The notes: generated from the sequence alone by a model not told the origin. Shown: positions 37,804 to 47,014, counted from the first letter of the stretch. The stretch: 64,000 nt of DNA from Prevotella sp. (GCA_022773395.1 JALFBL010000055.1:1-64000), one strand, 5' to 3'. A program made the numbers and translations.

Positions 37804-38530
37804 GCTTCTGTATTTCGGATGGCCGTCATGGACGGGCCACCAACCGGTTGACAAACTTACGAAAAATAAATGCCTTGGCGCATCTATGCACCGTTTTTTT
37901 ACAATCAATTAACAAATAATGGACAGGGGCCGCTTCCTTGCCGTCGCCCGCAAATATATGCAGAAAGAGACGTATAAATATGGAGACTCCATCTGCAAAA
38001 ATATGTTACCGACCCTTAAACCGGCCTTGTTTTTTTTCTGTCGGGATTTTGCACAAACCAGATTTTCAAAACATCATCCGTTGGAAAAGGAACAAGTTTT
38101 CGCCGCCAGTTCAAAATCAGCGGGTTTTCAACGGATGATACATTGAAAGGCAATGCGCCATCCGCTGCGCGCCCATCCATGATGCCTTGCGGCACAAGGA
38201 TGCACCCATCGCCCTCCAACGCATCATCCGAAAGAAGGCAACGCATCATCGGTTGCCAGCCATCGTCTGGAGCGAAAAACAGAAAGTACTGACAATCAGT
38301 AAGTTGAAAAATGCCCCAAAATCGTCTGTTGGCCAACCCAAAAGACTTTTTTGAAAAAGACACCGTCTTTTATGTTAAAATCGGGCGGTTTTAAGCCGCT
38401 TTTCCCATGCCGCACGGGGATGGCAGACAACGGCACGCCATCCTGTTCCTACATATTCATTCAAAAAAGGTGTTTCGCTGCACCGGAGCGCAATTGTGCC
38501 TCGTATGCCTCAATTTTCTATGGCATATAT
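37804..38530. other. 0.7-kb intergenic region without a supported gene
   Basis: It lies between the divergent GH84 gene and the operon starting at 38621. It contains the 22-bp repeat array at 38059-38274 and a small hairpin TACTGA-CAA-TCAGTA at 38287-38301. Open frames on both strands are short and have no motif. Confidence 0.7.
38059..38274. repeat. Degenerate 22-bp tandem repeat array, locus 2
   Basis: Units start at 38059, 38081, 38121, 38143, 38165, 38187, 38209, 38231 and 38253; from 38121 the 22-bp phase is unbroken for seven units. CAACGGATGATACA, CAACGCATCATCCG and CAACGCATCATCGG show the shared second half. The GATGAT block is sometimes replaced by CATCAT. Same family as 8238-8370 and 58229-58382. 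Confidence 0.75.
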
Positions 38531-38561
38531 TTTGTTATTCAAGCAATTTACCTTAATTTTG
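38531..38561 (+). promoter_or_regulatory. Promoter of the 38.6-43.6 kb operon
   Basis: TTTG (38531-38534), a 19-bp spacer, and TAATTTTG (38554-38561). Leader of about 55 nt. Confidence 0.85.
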
Positions 38562-38620
38562 CAATCAATTGATGAGCATTTCATCGCTATTTGAACAACA
38601 TTTAAAGTTTTGTGGAATCT

Positions 38621-39790
38621 ATGACAATGAAAAGAAACATAGCAAGATATTTTTCGGCGGCAGCCATGACGGTGGCTGTATTGGCATTTACCGCCTGCAA
38701 CGAAAAGAAATTCAAGGTGACGGGAAACATCAGCGATGCCAAGGACTCGACACTCTATTTCGAGAACATCAGTCTGGACGGGCCGGTGGTAAAGGACTCG
38801 GTGAAACTCGGCGGCGACGGCGGATTCAGTTTCTCGGAAAACGCCACCGAGGCCCCGGAGTTCTACCGCCTGCGCATTGCCAACCAAATCATCAACCTGA
38901 GCATCGATTCTACCGAGACCGTCACCGTGAAGGCTTCGTATCCCACCATGGCCACAGGTTACGATGTGGAGGGGTCGAACAACTGCAAGGTGATCAAGGA
39001 ACTGGCCCTGAAACAGATTGACCTGCAGAACCGCGCCATTGCCATTCAGCAGAACGCCGGCCTGGGAATGAAGGCGGCGGCAGACAGTATCTACAAGATA
39101 GTGGAGGCCTATAAAACCGACATCAAGCTGAATTACATCTACAAACAGCCCATGCAGGCCTACGCCTACTTTGCCCTTTTCCAGACATTGGGCAACGGCC
39201 TGATTTTCAACCCGCGCGAAAACAAGGAGGACATCAAGGCGTTTGCCGCTGTGGCAACGAGCTGGGACACCTATTATCCCCACGCCCTGAGGGGGCAAAA
39301 CCTGCACAACATTGCCATAGAGGGCATGAAAAACGTGCGCATCATTCAAAGCAAGCGGAACGCGCAAATAGAAATGAGCAAGGTATCGGCCGACGGAATC
39401 ATCAACATTGCCCTCGAGGACAACAAGGGAAGAACACGACAACTGACCGACCTGAAGGAAAAGGTGGTGATGCTGGATTTCCACGCCTTTGCCACCAAGG
39501 AATCCACCCGGCGAATCATGAAGCTCAGAGAACTCTACAACAAATATCATGCCCGGGGCTTCGAGATTTACCAGGTGGCGGTAGATCCCGACGAGCACTT
39601 CTGGAAACAGCAAACGGCCGCCCTGCCATGGATCAGCGTGCGCGACCCGAAGGGCATCGAATCGGAACTGATGCTGCGCTACAACGTGCAGAACATACCT
39701 ACGTTCTTCATCATAGACAAGAACAACTCGCTGCACAGGCGCGACGTGCAAATAGAGGATCTGGATGCCGAAATCAAGAGTCTGCTGTAG
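38621..39790 (+). CDS. Thioredoxin-fold lipoprotein without catalytic cysteines
   Basis: A 389-residue lipoprotein (lipobox AFTAC near residue 26) with a DUF4369-like N-terminal domain (KVTGNISDAKDSTLYFENI) and a C-terminal AhpC/TlpA-like domain. Where TlpA proteins have W-C-x-x-C, this one reads LDFHAFATKESTRRIMKL, with no cysteine. The rest of the fold is kept (FEIYQVAVDPDEHFWKQQ, YNVQNIPTFFIIDKNN with cis-Pro). It therefore cannot do dithiol chemistry and may bind a ligand or partner. It heads a four-gene operon. ATG 38627 is an alternative start. Confidence 0.88.
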   Translation: MTMKRNIARYFSAAAMTVAVLAFTACNEKKFKVTGNISDAKDSTLYFENISLDGPVVKDSVKLGGDGGFSFSENATEAPEFYRLRIANQIINLSIDSTETVTVKASYPTMATGYDVEGSNNCKVIKELALKQIDLQNRAIAIQQNAGLGMKAAADSIYKIVEAYKTDIKLNYIYKQPMQAYAYFALFQTLGNGLIFNPRENKEDIKAFAAVATSWDTYYPHALRGQNLHNIAIEGMKNVRIIQSKRNAQIEMSKVSADGIINIALEDNKGRTRQLTDLKEKVVMLDFHAFATKESTRRIMKLRELYNKYHARGFEIYQVAVDPDEHFWKQQTAALPWISVRDPKGIESELMLRYNVQNIPTFFIIDKNNSLHRRDVQIEDLDAEIKSLL

Positions 39791-40274
39791 GCTGCTCGCC
39801 GTGGTCATCGCAGCAGGCCTGACAACCGTCCACGGCAGGGCGCAGACTTTTGGGCTGGAACAAGTGAACGACAGCCTGTACCACCTGACACTGACCACCG
39901 ACTCTACTTGCGAAAAATGGATACTGCCCTTCCCCATCTACCGCTTCTGCACGGGCGACGTGAACGGCGACGAGACCGATGAAGCCATTGTGGGCGTGGT
40001 GAAAGCCACCCGTTTTTTCAAGGAGAAAGGAAGGAGGATTTTCATCTTCAAGAATTTTCGGGGCAGAGTGCGGCCGCTTTGGATGGGAAGCCGACTGGGC
40101 GGAACGCTGCACGACTTTCGCCTGAAAGACGGAAAGATAAGAAGTTTGGAAACCACGGGCAACGGGTACTTTGTGGTGGCAGAATACAAATGGAGCCATT
40201 TCGGCATGCGCTTTGAACGGTTCCTCGCCAAAGGCGTTACCCGGGAAAGAGCCGACACAATATTCAACGAATAA
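39765..40274 (+). CDS. Small exported protein with an FG-GAP/EF-hand-like calcium loop
   Basis: 169 residues. The start overlaps the end of the previous gene by 26 bp in another frame. The signal peptide is RLLAVVIAAGLTTVHGRAQ. GDVNGDETDEAIVGVV resembles the DxNxDxxxE calcium-binding loop of FG-GAP or dockerin-like repeats; the remainder is beta-rich. I do not recognise a named family with certainty. Its place between a lipoprotein and a DUF3160 protein suggests an envelope role with them. Confidence 0.75.
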   Translation: MPKSRVCCRLLAVVIAAGLTTVHGRAQTFGLEQVNDSLYHLTLTTDSTCEKWILPFPIYRFCTGDVNGDETDEAIVGVVKATRFFKEKGRRIFIFKNFRGRVRPLWMGSRLGGTLHDFRLKDGKIRSLETTGNGYFVVAEYKWSHFGMRFERFLAKGVTRERADTIFNE

Positions 40275-40299
40275 TCCTTGTGATAAAAAAACAACCATC

Positions 40300-42681
40300 A
40301 TGAAAAAAACGATTTTGCTATGGCTCGCGTTGGCAACTGCAACAGCCGCCAACGCACAGTCCAATATCCTTCCGGGCAAGGGACGTATTGACGTGGAAAA
40401 ACTCAACAAGAACATCGACATGGGCATGGACATTGCGCAGCTGAACATTTACGAGACGCGGGTGCTGCGCAACGCCTTCGCTGCCCGACAGGGCTATCTC
40501 TTCAAGACCGCCGACCTGAGAGGGGTGTTCCAAACCACTTCGTGGTATGACGAATTGATGAACAAACGCTGGGAAATGCCCGAAAAAATGAAACCCATCA
40601 GCTACACGGATGAAGAGATGCAGTTCATCAACCGCCTGAAGGCGCACGAGGAGGAACTGAAGAAACTGAACTTCAAGGCAAAGAAGGGCGAACTGGTGAA
40701 CATGGACAACCTGATGAACCCATATCAGGTGGAGAACATGGACGCAATGACAAGGGAAAGGCTGGGCAAGAACGGATTTGTGGTCATTCCGTCGGACCAG
40801 CAACAGTTGTTTCATGTGTACGAAATGAACGACTACAGTTGTTTTCCCAGCTTCGTGACCACCGACCTCTACATGCAGATCTACCACATGTACTTTGACT
40901 GCACGCTGCGCGACATCGAGGAAACGAAATTTGTCCCGCTCATCACCACGCTGACCAAGCAACTCTACAACGCCATGAACAAAATGGCAGGTACAGCCAC
41001 GGCGAAAGAGGTGAAAGAGGCTGCGAAGTGGAACACGGCCTACTTTGCCATCGCCCATGCGCTCATCACGGGCGGGAAACCGCTGCCGGTAGATGGGAAA
41101 TACGCGGAAATGGTGAAACAGGAAATCAAGAACAACATGGACGCGGAAATACGCATATCGGAGTTTCTGGAATACACGCCGACCCACAACATGCCCATGT
41201 TCGGCTACAACACGCACCGCCCCAGGGGACACTACACAAGGAGCGAGGCACTGAAACGCTATTTCAGGAGCATGATGTGGCTGCAGAACGTGCCGTTCGG
41301 CACCGACAAGGAAAACCAACTGAAAAGGGCTTTGCTCATGGCGCAGGTCATTGGCGACAACCGCCAATTTACGAACGGCTACAGGCGGCTGGCAGACCCC
41401 ATCTCATTCCTCTTGGGCAAACCCGACAACGTGTCGATACTGCAGGTATATGAAGAAATGAAACAAAGCGGTTACAAACTGAACGAACTGCTGGAAGACA
41501 AGGCAAAAATGAAGAAAATACGCCTGGCCATCGAGCAGATCGCCAACAAGCAAACGCGCATCAAGCCAAAATTCCTGGCATCGGCTACATTCAAAATCAA
41601 CCTGATGCCGCAACGCTATATGCCGGACGCGGAGGTGCTGCAGGAAATGGTGGACTACGACAGCAAGAAAACAAAGCGGGGAATGCCCAAAGGACTTGAT
41701 GTCATGGCGAGCATGGGCATTGTGCCGGCAGAGAAAATTCTGCTGGAAGAACTGAACGAACAAGGGCGGTGGAACCAGTACAAGGAAAACCTTGGGCGCA
41801 TGAAGAAGCGCATGAACGGGATTGACTGGCAACAGACGGTGGCAAACCTGTGGATGGCAGGCATGAAAACGCTGTGCGAAAAGCAGCCCGACTACCCTTA
41901 TTTCATGCAGACGGCACAATGGGACAAGAAGAACCTGAACGCTGCCCTGGCGGCATGGGCGGAGTTGAAGCACGATGCCATACTGTACGCCAAACAGCCG
42001 ATGGGGGCAGAATGTGGAGGACTCAATGTGCCCAACCCCATCGTGAAGGGATATGTTGAGCCGAACGTGAAATACTGGAACACGGCCATCGGTGTGCTGG
42101 ACGCTCTGACGGGTGTGCTGGAAAAGTATGATTTGGTAACGGAAAAAGCGAAGGAGATCACCGAAACACTGCGGGAAAATGCGGAGTTCCTGCTCAACAT
42201 GAGCCAGAAGGAACTGAACCGGCAGACACTGACTGACGAGGAATATGAAAAGATACGCATCATTGGATCGGACTTTGAATACATGACACTGCAGCTGATC
42301 AGCCAGCCCGACCAATATCTCGACTCTTGGGATTTGGTGAACGGACCCGACAAGTCGATTGCCATTGTGGCTGACGTTTACACCGCCAATGCCTCCAACA
42401 ACCCCGAAAAGGCAGTGCTGTACGAGGCGGTGGGACCTGCCCACATGATTTACGTGGTGGTGGAAATCGACGGTTACCTGTATCTTACGCGTGGGGCTGT
42501 TCTCTCCTACCGTGAGTTTGACGAGGATTTGAACACGCCACGGCTCACAGACGAGGAATGGCAGAAGACGCTGGAGGAACAGCCGGGAAAGGGAACGCCC
42601 TCCTGGATGCAGGAAATCATGCTGCCGGCGGACAAAAAACCGGTTGACAATGAACGCATATTCTACAGTTCGGGCTGTTAA
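40300..42681 (+). CDS. DUF3160-like exported protein
   Basis: 793 residues from MKKTILLWLALATATAANAQ, a clear signal peptide; ATG 40300 lies 25 bp after the previous stop. The body is largely helical, with conserved-looking blocks ELMNKRWEMPEKMKPISYTDEE, CFPSFVTTDLYMQIYHMYFD, RSEALKRYFRSMMWLQN and GSDFEYMTLQLISQPDQYLDSW. The arrangement fits the DUF3160 family of exported proteins with no known function. The CapA gene starts 38 bases before its end, so the two are tightly coupled. Family assignment is from memory of the pattern. Confidence 0.78.
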   Translation: MKKTILLWLALATATAANAQSNILPGKGRIDVEKLNKNIDMGMDIAQLNIYETRVLRNAFAARQGYLFKTADLRGVFQTTSWYDELMNKRWEMPEKMKPISYTDEEMQFINRLKAHEEELKKLNFKAKKGELVNMDNLMNPYQVENMDAMTRERLGKNGFVVIPSDQQQLFHVYEMNDYSCFPSFVTTDLYMQIYHMYFDCTLRDIEETKFVPLITTLTKQLYNAMNKMAGTATAKEVKEAAKWNTAYFAIAHALITGGKPLPVDGKYAEMVKQEIKNNMDAEIRISEFLEYTPTHNMPMFGYNTHRPRGHYTRSEALKRYFRSMMWLQNVPFGTDKENQLKRALLMAQVIGDNRQFTNGYRRLADPISFLLGKPDNVSILQVYEEMKQSGYKLNELLEDKAKMKKIRLAIEQIANKQTRIKPKFLASATFKINLMPQRYMPDAEVLQEMVDYDSKKTKRGMPKGLDVMASMGIVPAEKILLEELNEQGRWNQYKENLGRMKKRMNGIDWQQTVANLWMAGMKTLCEKQPDYPYFMQTAQWDKKNLNAALAAWAELKHDAILYAKQPMGAECGGLNVPNPIVKGYVEPNVKYWNTAIGVLDALTGVLEKYDLVTEKAKEITETLRENAEFLLNMSQKELNRQTLTDEEYEKIRIIGSDFEYMTLQLISQPDQYLDSWDLVNGPDKSIAIVADVYTANASNNPEKAVLYEAVGPAHMIYVVVEIDGYLYLTRGAVLSYREFDEDLNTPRLTDEEWQKTLEEQPGKGTPSWMQEIMLPADKKPVDNERIFYSSGC

Positions 42682-43588
42682 AAGGATGGCGGCCGGCATG
42701 GTGATGGCCGCCATACCTGTTATATACACACAGGCGGCCGACACGCTGACGGTGACGCTCATGGGCGACATATTGCTTGACAGAGGGGTGAGACGGGCCA
42801 TCGAAAGGAAGGGGATGGAGCACCTGTTCAGCGCAAGCGTCGATTCGGTGTTCCGCCATTCCGATGTGGTGGTGGGCAATCTGGAATGTCCTGCCACGAA
42901 AATAAAGGGTTATACCAACAAGAAATTCGTGTTCAGAGGGGAGCCGGAATGGCTCGCCGTGCTGAAAAGACATGGGGTGACGCACTTGAATCTGGCCAAC
43001 AACCACAGTGTGGATCAGGGACGCGAGGGACTGGCAGACACGAAAAGGAACGTGGAAAGGGCGGGAATGGTGTCCATCGGGGCGGGCAGCAGCATGGAGG
43101 AAGCCGTGCGCCCCGTGCTCATTGCCGATAAACCGCGCAAGGTGTATGTGGTGGCCTCGCTGCGGCTGGCACTGGAAAACCACGCTTATCTGCCCGCCAA
43201 GACATCGGTGAGCCAGACAAGCATGGATTCGTTGCTGCATGGCATCCGACAACTGAGAGCATCAGAGCCACACGCCTTTATCATTGTTTGCCTGCATTGG
43301 GGTGTGGAACACCGGCTGAAACCGACCTTTCAACAAGTAAAGGAGGCGCACGACATCATGGATGCGGGTGCCGACTGCATTGTGGGCCATCATTCGCACA
43401 CGCTGCAATCCATCGAGGATTACAGGGGAAAGAAAATCTATTACAGCATCGGAAACTTTATTTTCGACCAGCAAAAAACCATCAACACCCAGGCTTGCAT
43501 GGTGAGAATAAAGGTGGCGGAAACATCGGCGGCACTTGAAACGATCCCTGTTGAAATCGTGAAATGCGTGCCCCACGTGCGCCGTTAG
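42650..43588 (+). CDS. CapA-family (poly-gamma-glutamate synthesis CapA-like) phosphoesterase-fold protein
   Basis: 312 residues, N-terminal signal sequence (VKRMAAGMVMAAIPVIYTQA). The calcineurin-like CapA core is clear: TVTLMGDILLDRGVRRAIE, VVVGNLECPAT, HLNLANNHSVDQGREGLADT, IIVCLHWGVEH, DCIVGHHSHTLQSIEDYRGK and IYYSIGNFIFDQ. CapA proteins were first linked to poly-gamma-glutamate capsule export, but most members, as here, have no capBC nearby and an unknown substrate. It overlaps the DUF3160 gene and ends the operon; its stop interlocks with that of the convergent esterase. Confidence 0.88.
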   Translation: MNAYSTVRAVKRMAAGMVMAAIPVIYTQAADTLTVTLMGDILLDRGVRRAIERKGMEHLFSASVDSVFRHSDVVVGNLECPATKIKGYTNKKFVFRGEPEWLAVLKRHGVTHLNLANNHSVDQGREGLADTKRNVERAGMVSIGAGSSMEEAVRPVLIADKPRKVYVVASLRLALENHAYLPAKTSVSQTSMDSLLHGIRQLRASEPHAFIIVCLHWGVEHRLKPTFQQVKEAHDIMDAGADCIVGHHSHTLQSIEDYRGKKIYYSIGNFIFDQQKTINTQACMVRIKVAETSAALETIPVEIVKCVPHVRR

Positions 43589-44415
43589 AAACTCTTTAGC
43601 CACGATTTCAACTCCATCAGCATTTCAAGGTGATACTTGAACGTGCTTTTGTAGCCCCACCCATGGCCGCCTGAGGGATATACGTGCAAGGAGGCGGGCA
43701 CATCGTGACGGTAGAGTTCCACGTAATAGTTCACGCCATTGGCAGGCAAGACGGTGTGGTCGTCGTCGCACAGGGCAATCCATGCCCGCGGCGTTACACG
43801 CGTCACCTGCAGGTCGTTGCTGTATTCCCGCAAATCCTTTTTCTTCGGTTCGCTGCCCAGAAAGTTGTCTCTGGTACCTGCATGGGTGATGTCGGGCATC
43901 ATCGTGATGACGGGATAAAAAAGGATTTGGAAGTCGGGCTTTGCATTTTTCTCGGAATGGGTGGCAAGGGTAGAGGCCAGATGGCCGCCTGCCGAAAAGC
44001 CCATGATGCCTACATCCTTGGGATTGATGTTCCACGAAGAGGCGTTGAGGCGCACCGTTTGGATGGCTTGCTCGGCATCTGCGATGGGCACTTCATGGTT
44101 GCCATGGGGCATGCGATATTTCAGCACAATCACGGCGATGCCCTCATTGTTGAAAAAGGGTGCCCAGTCATATCCCTCACTCTCCATCGACAGGGTCTCA
44201 TATCCGCCGCCCGGGCAGATGACCACAGCCCTGCCCGTGGCCGTTTTCTTGTCGGGAAGAAACACGCGCATCATGGCAACGTCTGCCGCATCGCCATTGT
44301 CGTTCGGCGCCCCATTGCGCCACAAGGTTACGTCTATCGGTTGTTGTGCCGCCAACGGCACACAAGCTAACAATACGGCCATGGCCGCCCATATTCTTCT
44401 GTTCACACATTTCAT
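43585..44415 (-). CDS. Alpha/beta hydrolase, acetyl-esterase/BD-FAE-like
   Basis: 276 residues with a signal peptide (IWAAMAVLLACVPLAAQ). VVICPGGGYETLSMESEG forms the oxyanion-hole region, GIMGFSAGGHLAST carries the nucleophile Ser, DDDHTVLPANG the acid, and PSGGHGWGY the catalytic His. Relatives remove acetyl or feruloyl groups from glycans in Bacteroidetes. The substrate is unknown; de-acetylation of host or plant glycans is plausible. The stop overlaps the CapA stop (shared bases 43586-43587), so the two converge without an intergenic region. Confidence 0.9.
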   Translation of the reverse strand: MKCVNRRIWAAMAVLLACVPLAAQQPIDVTLWRNGAPNDNGDAADVAMMRVFLPDKKTATGRAVVICPGGGYETLSMESEGYDWAPFFNNEGIAVIVLKYRMPHGNHEVPIADAEQAIQTVRLNASSWNINPKDVGIMGFSAGGHLASTLATHSEKNAKPDFQILFYPVITMMPDITHAGTRDNFLGSEPKKKDLREYSNDLQVTRVTPRAWIALCDDDHTVLPANGVNYYVELYRHDVPASLHVYPSGGHGWGYKSTFKYHLEMLMELKSWLKSF

Positions 44416-44587
44416 GTCAATGATGCATTTAAAGATGCAAAGATATACATTCTTGGGCAATTGGCCAAATATCCATTGCAAACCGTGGACAAAAACAAAA
44501 CCGTGCCCTGGCCGCTTCAACGCGACCGGACACGGCTTCCATGGCATGCCTGCAATGCAAATGGCTCAGACAAACCATTCTATGGCA

Positions 44588-44881
44588 TCAGAAGTAAGCC
44601 CCCGGGTCTTCTTCTTCCAAATTCCATCCTATGCCGCTTTTTGATCCTGCAACGCCCGGGCCTCCGTTGCTGATGTCTCCGCTCTTCTCGTTCGGACTTC
44701 CGCTTCCGCCTATGCTGTAACCATCGCTAGCGGTACTGCCAGCACAGAAATAACGCTCCATTTGCATGGGTGTTATCATGATGGAAGGCCTCTCATATTC
44801 TTTCTTAACCGCAAGCCTTCTGTTTTCCCAGGGTGCTTCGGAACAACGCGCTCCTGAGATTCCATTGACATTATTTTCCAT
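44588..44881 (-). CDS. Small Gly/Ser-rich protein, KEYxxP...CAGS type
   Basis: 97 residues from ATG 44881; a GTG at 44890 is possible. There is no signal peptide. The middle reads VKKEYERPSIMITPMQMERYFCAGST, then a tail rich in Gly, Ser, Asn and Asp (YSIGGSGSPNEKSGD) ending in an acidic EEEDPGAYF. The layout (K-x-Y-x-x-P, a hydrophobic patch, then an AGS boundary and Gly-rich tail) resembles many unnamed small proteins of Prevotella and Bacteroides. It lies 18 bp after the LRR protein gene, so co-transcription is likely. Function unknown; the boundary before a Gly-rich tail recalls peptide precursors, which is only an idea. Confidence 0.6.
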   Translation of the reverse strand: MENNVNGISGARCSEAPWENRRLAVKKEYERPSIMITPMQMERYFCAGSTASDGYSIGGSGSPNEKSGDISNGGPGVAGSKSGIGWNLEEEDPGAYF

Positions 44882-44899
44882 TTCAATCACAATATTATA

Positions 44900-46906
44900 T
44901 TAACGAACAATGTATTTCTTTCCTCTTACAAGGTAAATTCCCTTCGGCAGGCTGTTGAGTGCAGAGGCATCGGTGCCAACGACTTGTCCGCTCAGATTCC
45001 TCACTTTATTGTCAAGGCGCAAGACTTGGTTTTGTGTCTGTACGCTTTCTGCCGGTAAAATTTCAATTTCTGTTACCACATCGTCTGAACCATTCTTAAA
45101 AAACGACATGTCCGGTTTTGCTTTCGCCCCATTGTCTTTATCCAGAAGAATGCACGCTGCATATGGTGTCCACGTGCCGCCGGTGGGATCCACCCATTTG
45201 TAATAGGCGTTCGGCGCAACACTTTCATCACCCGAGTAATAGTAATAGGTGTATTGGGGAATGCCCTTTCCTTGGGTATAATTGCCGATAAACGTGTATT
45301 TCACACCGTCTGCCTCTATCACAACCTTTTCATTTTCCAAAAGACCGGGATCCGTTTCGCTCTGTTTCTGAATGCCGACGATGGTTGCAATCACACCCGT
45401 TTGCGTGCCGGCATGGATAGAAGGATGTATCATGTATGGATGATGGGCTTTGGTGGCAGTAACAGGACGTTTGAATTGCAACGTGATTCGCTTGCTGCGG
45501 TCTTCCAGTTTCTTCACCGTTACACCAGAAAATTCCACCACTTCCACCTCTGAACCGTATGCGCTTTTCAGTTGCTCTTCAGTCATGTCAAAAGGCAGGC
45601 ACATGGTGTACCATTTGTCTTTCACATGTATTTTATCTTCCCAAATGTCCTTGTCTTTCAACTCGCCGGTGAGCATGAAGTTTTTCCAGCCTGCATAATT
45701 GCCGGCAACTGCCTGGCCGTTGAACATTCCGAAATCATTGACAGGCCACTTTTCTCCATTCTCTCCGATTACCCAACGATTCATTTCAGAATTATTGGGA
45801 AATTTCGATGCAAATTCTGAAGTGCCGATCACTTTCACATAATCGTTCATGTATTTGTCTTTCGCCGCTGCCGGATAATGGAGCACCGTCCGTGCTTTCC
45901 AAGGAGTGTTCTTGATAACATACTGTTCTCTTGTCACTTGTTCGCCTTGTCCTGGCCCTTTATATTGGTATCCATAAGGCACCGCCGCTTGAAAGGCTTG
46001 GTTTTCGGCTTTGGTATCGCTGCCCAGAACATACACGTCGGTTAAGTTGTAGCATTCCTGAAAAGCTTCGTTCTCGATATATTTCACGCTCTTGGGAATG
46101 GTTATGCTCTTCAGGTTGTGGCATCGGAAAGCATTTTTATGGATCTCTTCCAAAGTACCCGGCAAACGGATGGTTCGTATGGCCGAACCGGAAAATGCGC
46201 CATCATCGATCACTTTTAAGCCTTCGGGCAGCAGAATGTCATCGATGGCCGTACAACCGAAAAAACAATTATTGCCGATTTTCTGCCATCCGGGATGAAA
46301 ATCTACATCCCTGAGACCTGTACAATTTTCAAAACATTGAAGCCCTATTGTACCAGAAGTGACTGATCCGAACACGATTTTCTTTAGTTTCTTAAGCCCG
46401 GCAAAGGCTCTCAAACCGATATTTATCCCTCGAGCAGGATTGTCGGGGATGATGACTTCCTCCACATTATTGGAACTGGCATCTATCAGACACGACTGGG
46501 GTATTTCCGTGGCATTGGCAGGAAAAGTGATTTTCTTCAGATTATCCAACCAATGAAGATATTGCAAGCCATTGTCCCATGCATTTACGTTATTGTCTCC
46601 ATACACGTCAGCCCCACTCAGATCAAGCTCGGTCATTCGTTTAAAATGGGTATTGTCACTATCATATTGCCCACAAAGCGTTTCCATGTCGCTTTTATTC
46701 AACTCTGCCCCTCCTGTAGTGACCACGATCAATTTCGTGGCATTCTTCACTCCGTCAGGAAGACCACTGTAACCGGCAGCCAAATCACCCGAATTTTGCA
46801 AGGTAATTGTAGCCGCTCCGTTTCCGGAAATGCTACTGATAAGTGCTGCTTGTACCTGGCATACCATTATAAATATGCCAACAATAAGAAATAAGACTTT
46901 TCTCAT
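44900..46906 (-). CDS. BspA-like leucine-rich repeat surface protein
   Basis: 668 residues with signal peptide MRKVLFLIVGIFIMVCQVQA. Residues about 95-330 hold LRR_5/BspA-type repeats of about 23 residues (LKKIVFGSVTSGTIGLQCFENC, LKVIDDGAFSGSAIRTIRLPG, LKSITIPKSVKYIENEAFQEC). The second half is beta-rich (about 340-620). The end, KVRNLSGQVVG ... LPKGIYLVRGKKYIVR, is the sorting-like tail shared with other secreted proteins here. BspA proteins of oral Bacteroidetes bind fibronectin and fibrinogen and mediate adhesion. It is divergent from a regulator gene and has candidate operator repeats upstream. Confidence 0.9.
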   Translation of the reverse strand: MRKVLFLIVGIFIMVCQVQAALISSISGNGAATITLQNSGDLAAGYSGLPDGVKNATKLIVVTTGGAELNKSDMETLCGQYDSDNTHFKRMTELDLSGADVYGDNNVNAWDNGLQYLHWLDNLKKITFPANATEIPQSCLIDASSNNVEEVIIPDNPARGINIGLRAFAGLKKLKKIVFGSVTSGTIGLQCFENCTGLRDVDFHPGWQKIGNNCFFGCTAIDDILLPEGLKVIDDGAFSGSAIRTIRLPGTLEEIHKNAFRCHNLKSITIPKSVKYIENEAFQECYNLTDVYVLGSDTKAENQAFQAAVPYGYQYKGPGQGEQVTREQYVIKNTPWKARTVLHYPAAAKDKYMNDYVKVIGTSEFASKFPNNSEMNRWVIGENGEKWPVNDFGMFNGQAVAGNYAGWKNFMLTGELKDKDIWEDKIHVKDKWYTMCLPFDMTEEQLKSAYGSEVEVVEFSGVTVKKLEDRSKRITLQFKRPVTATKAHHPYMIHPSIHAGTQTGVIATIVGIQKQSETDPGLLENEKVVIEADGVKYTFIGNYTQGKGIPQYTYYYYSGDESVAPNAYYKWVDPTGGTWTPYAACILLDKDNGAKAKPDMSFFKNGSDDVVTEIEILPAESVQTQNQVLRLDNKVRNLSGQVVGTDASALNSLPKGIYLVRGKKYIVR

Positions 46907-46964
46907 GACAATTTCTTTTCGTTTTTTATCCAGTTTATTGATAAGTTATTTTCAATGTTCATGA

Positions 46965-46994
46965 CAAATATACACACTATGGCTCATTTACAAC
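46965..46994 (-). promoter_or_regulatory. Promoter of the LRR protein gene
   Basis: Minus strand GTTG (46991-46994), an 18-bp spacer, and TATATTTG (46965-46972). The weak -33 box is consistent with need for an activator. Confidence 0.65.
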
Positions 46995-47014
46995 TGTGAG
47001 AGTCCGAACTACAA

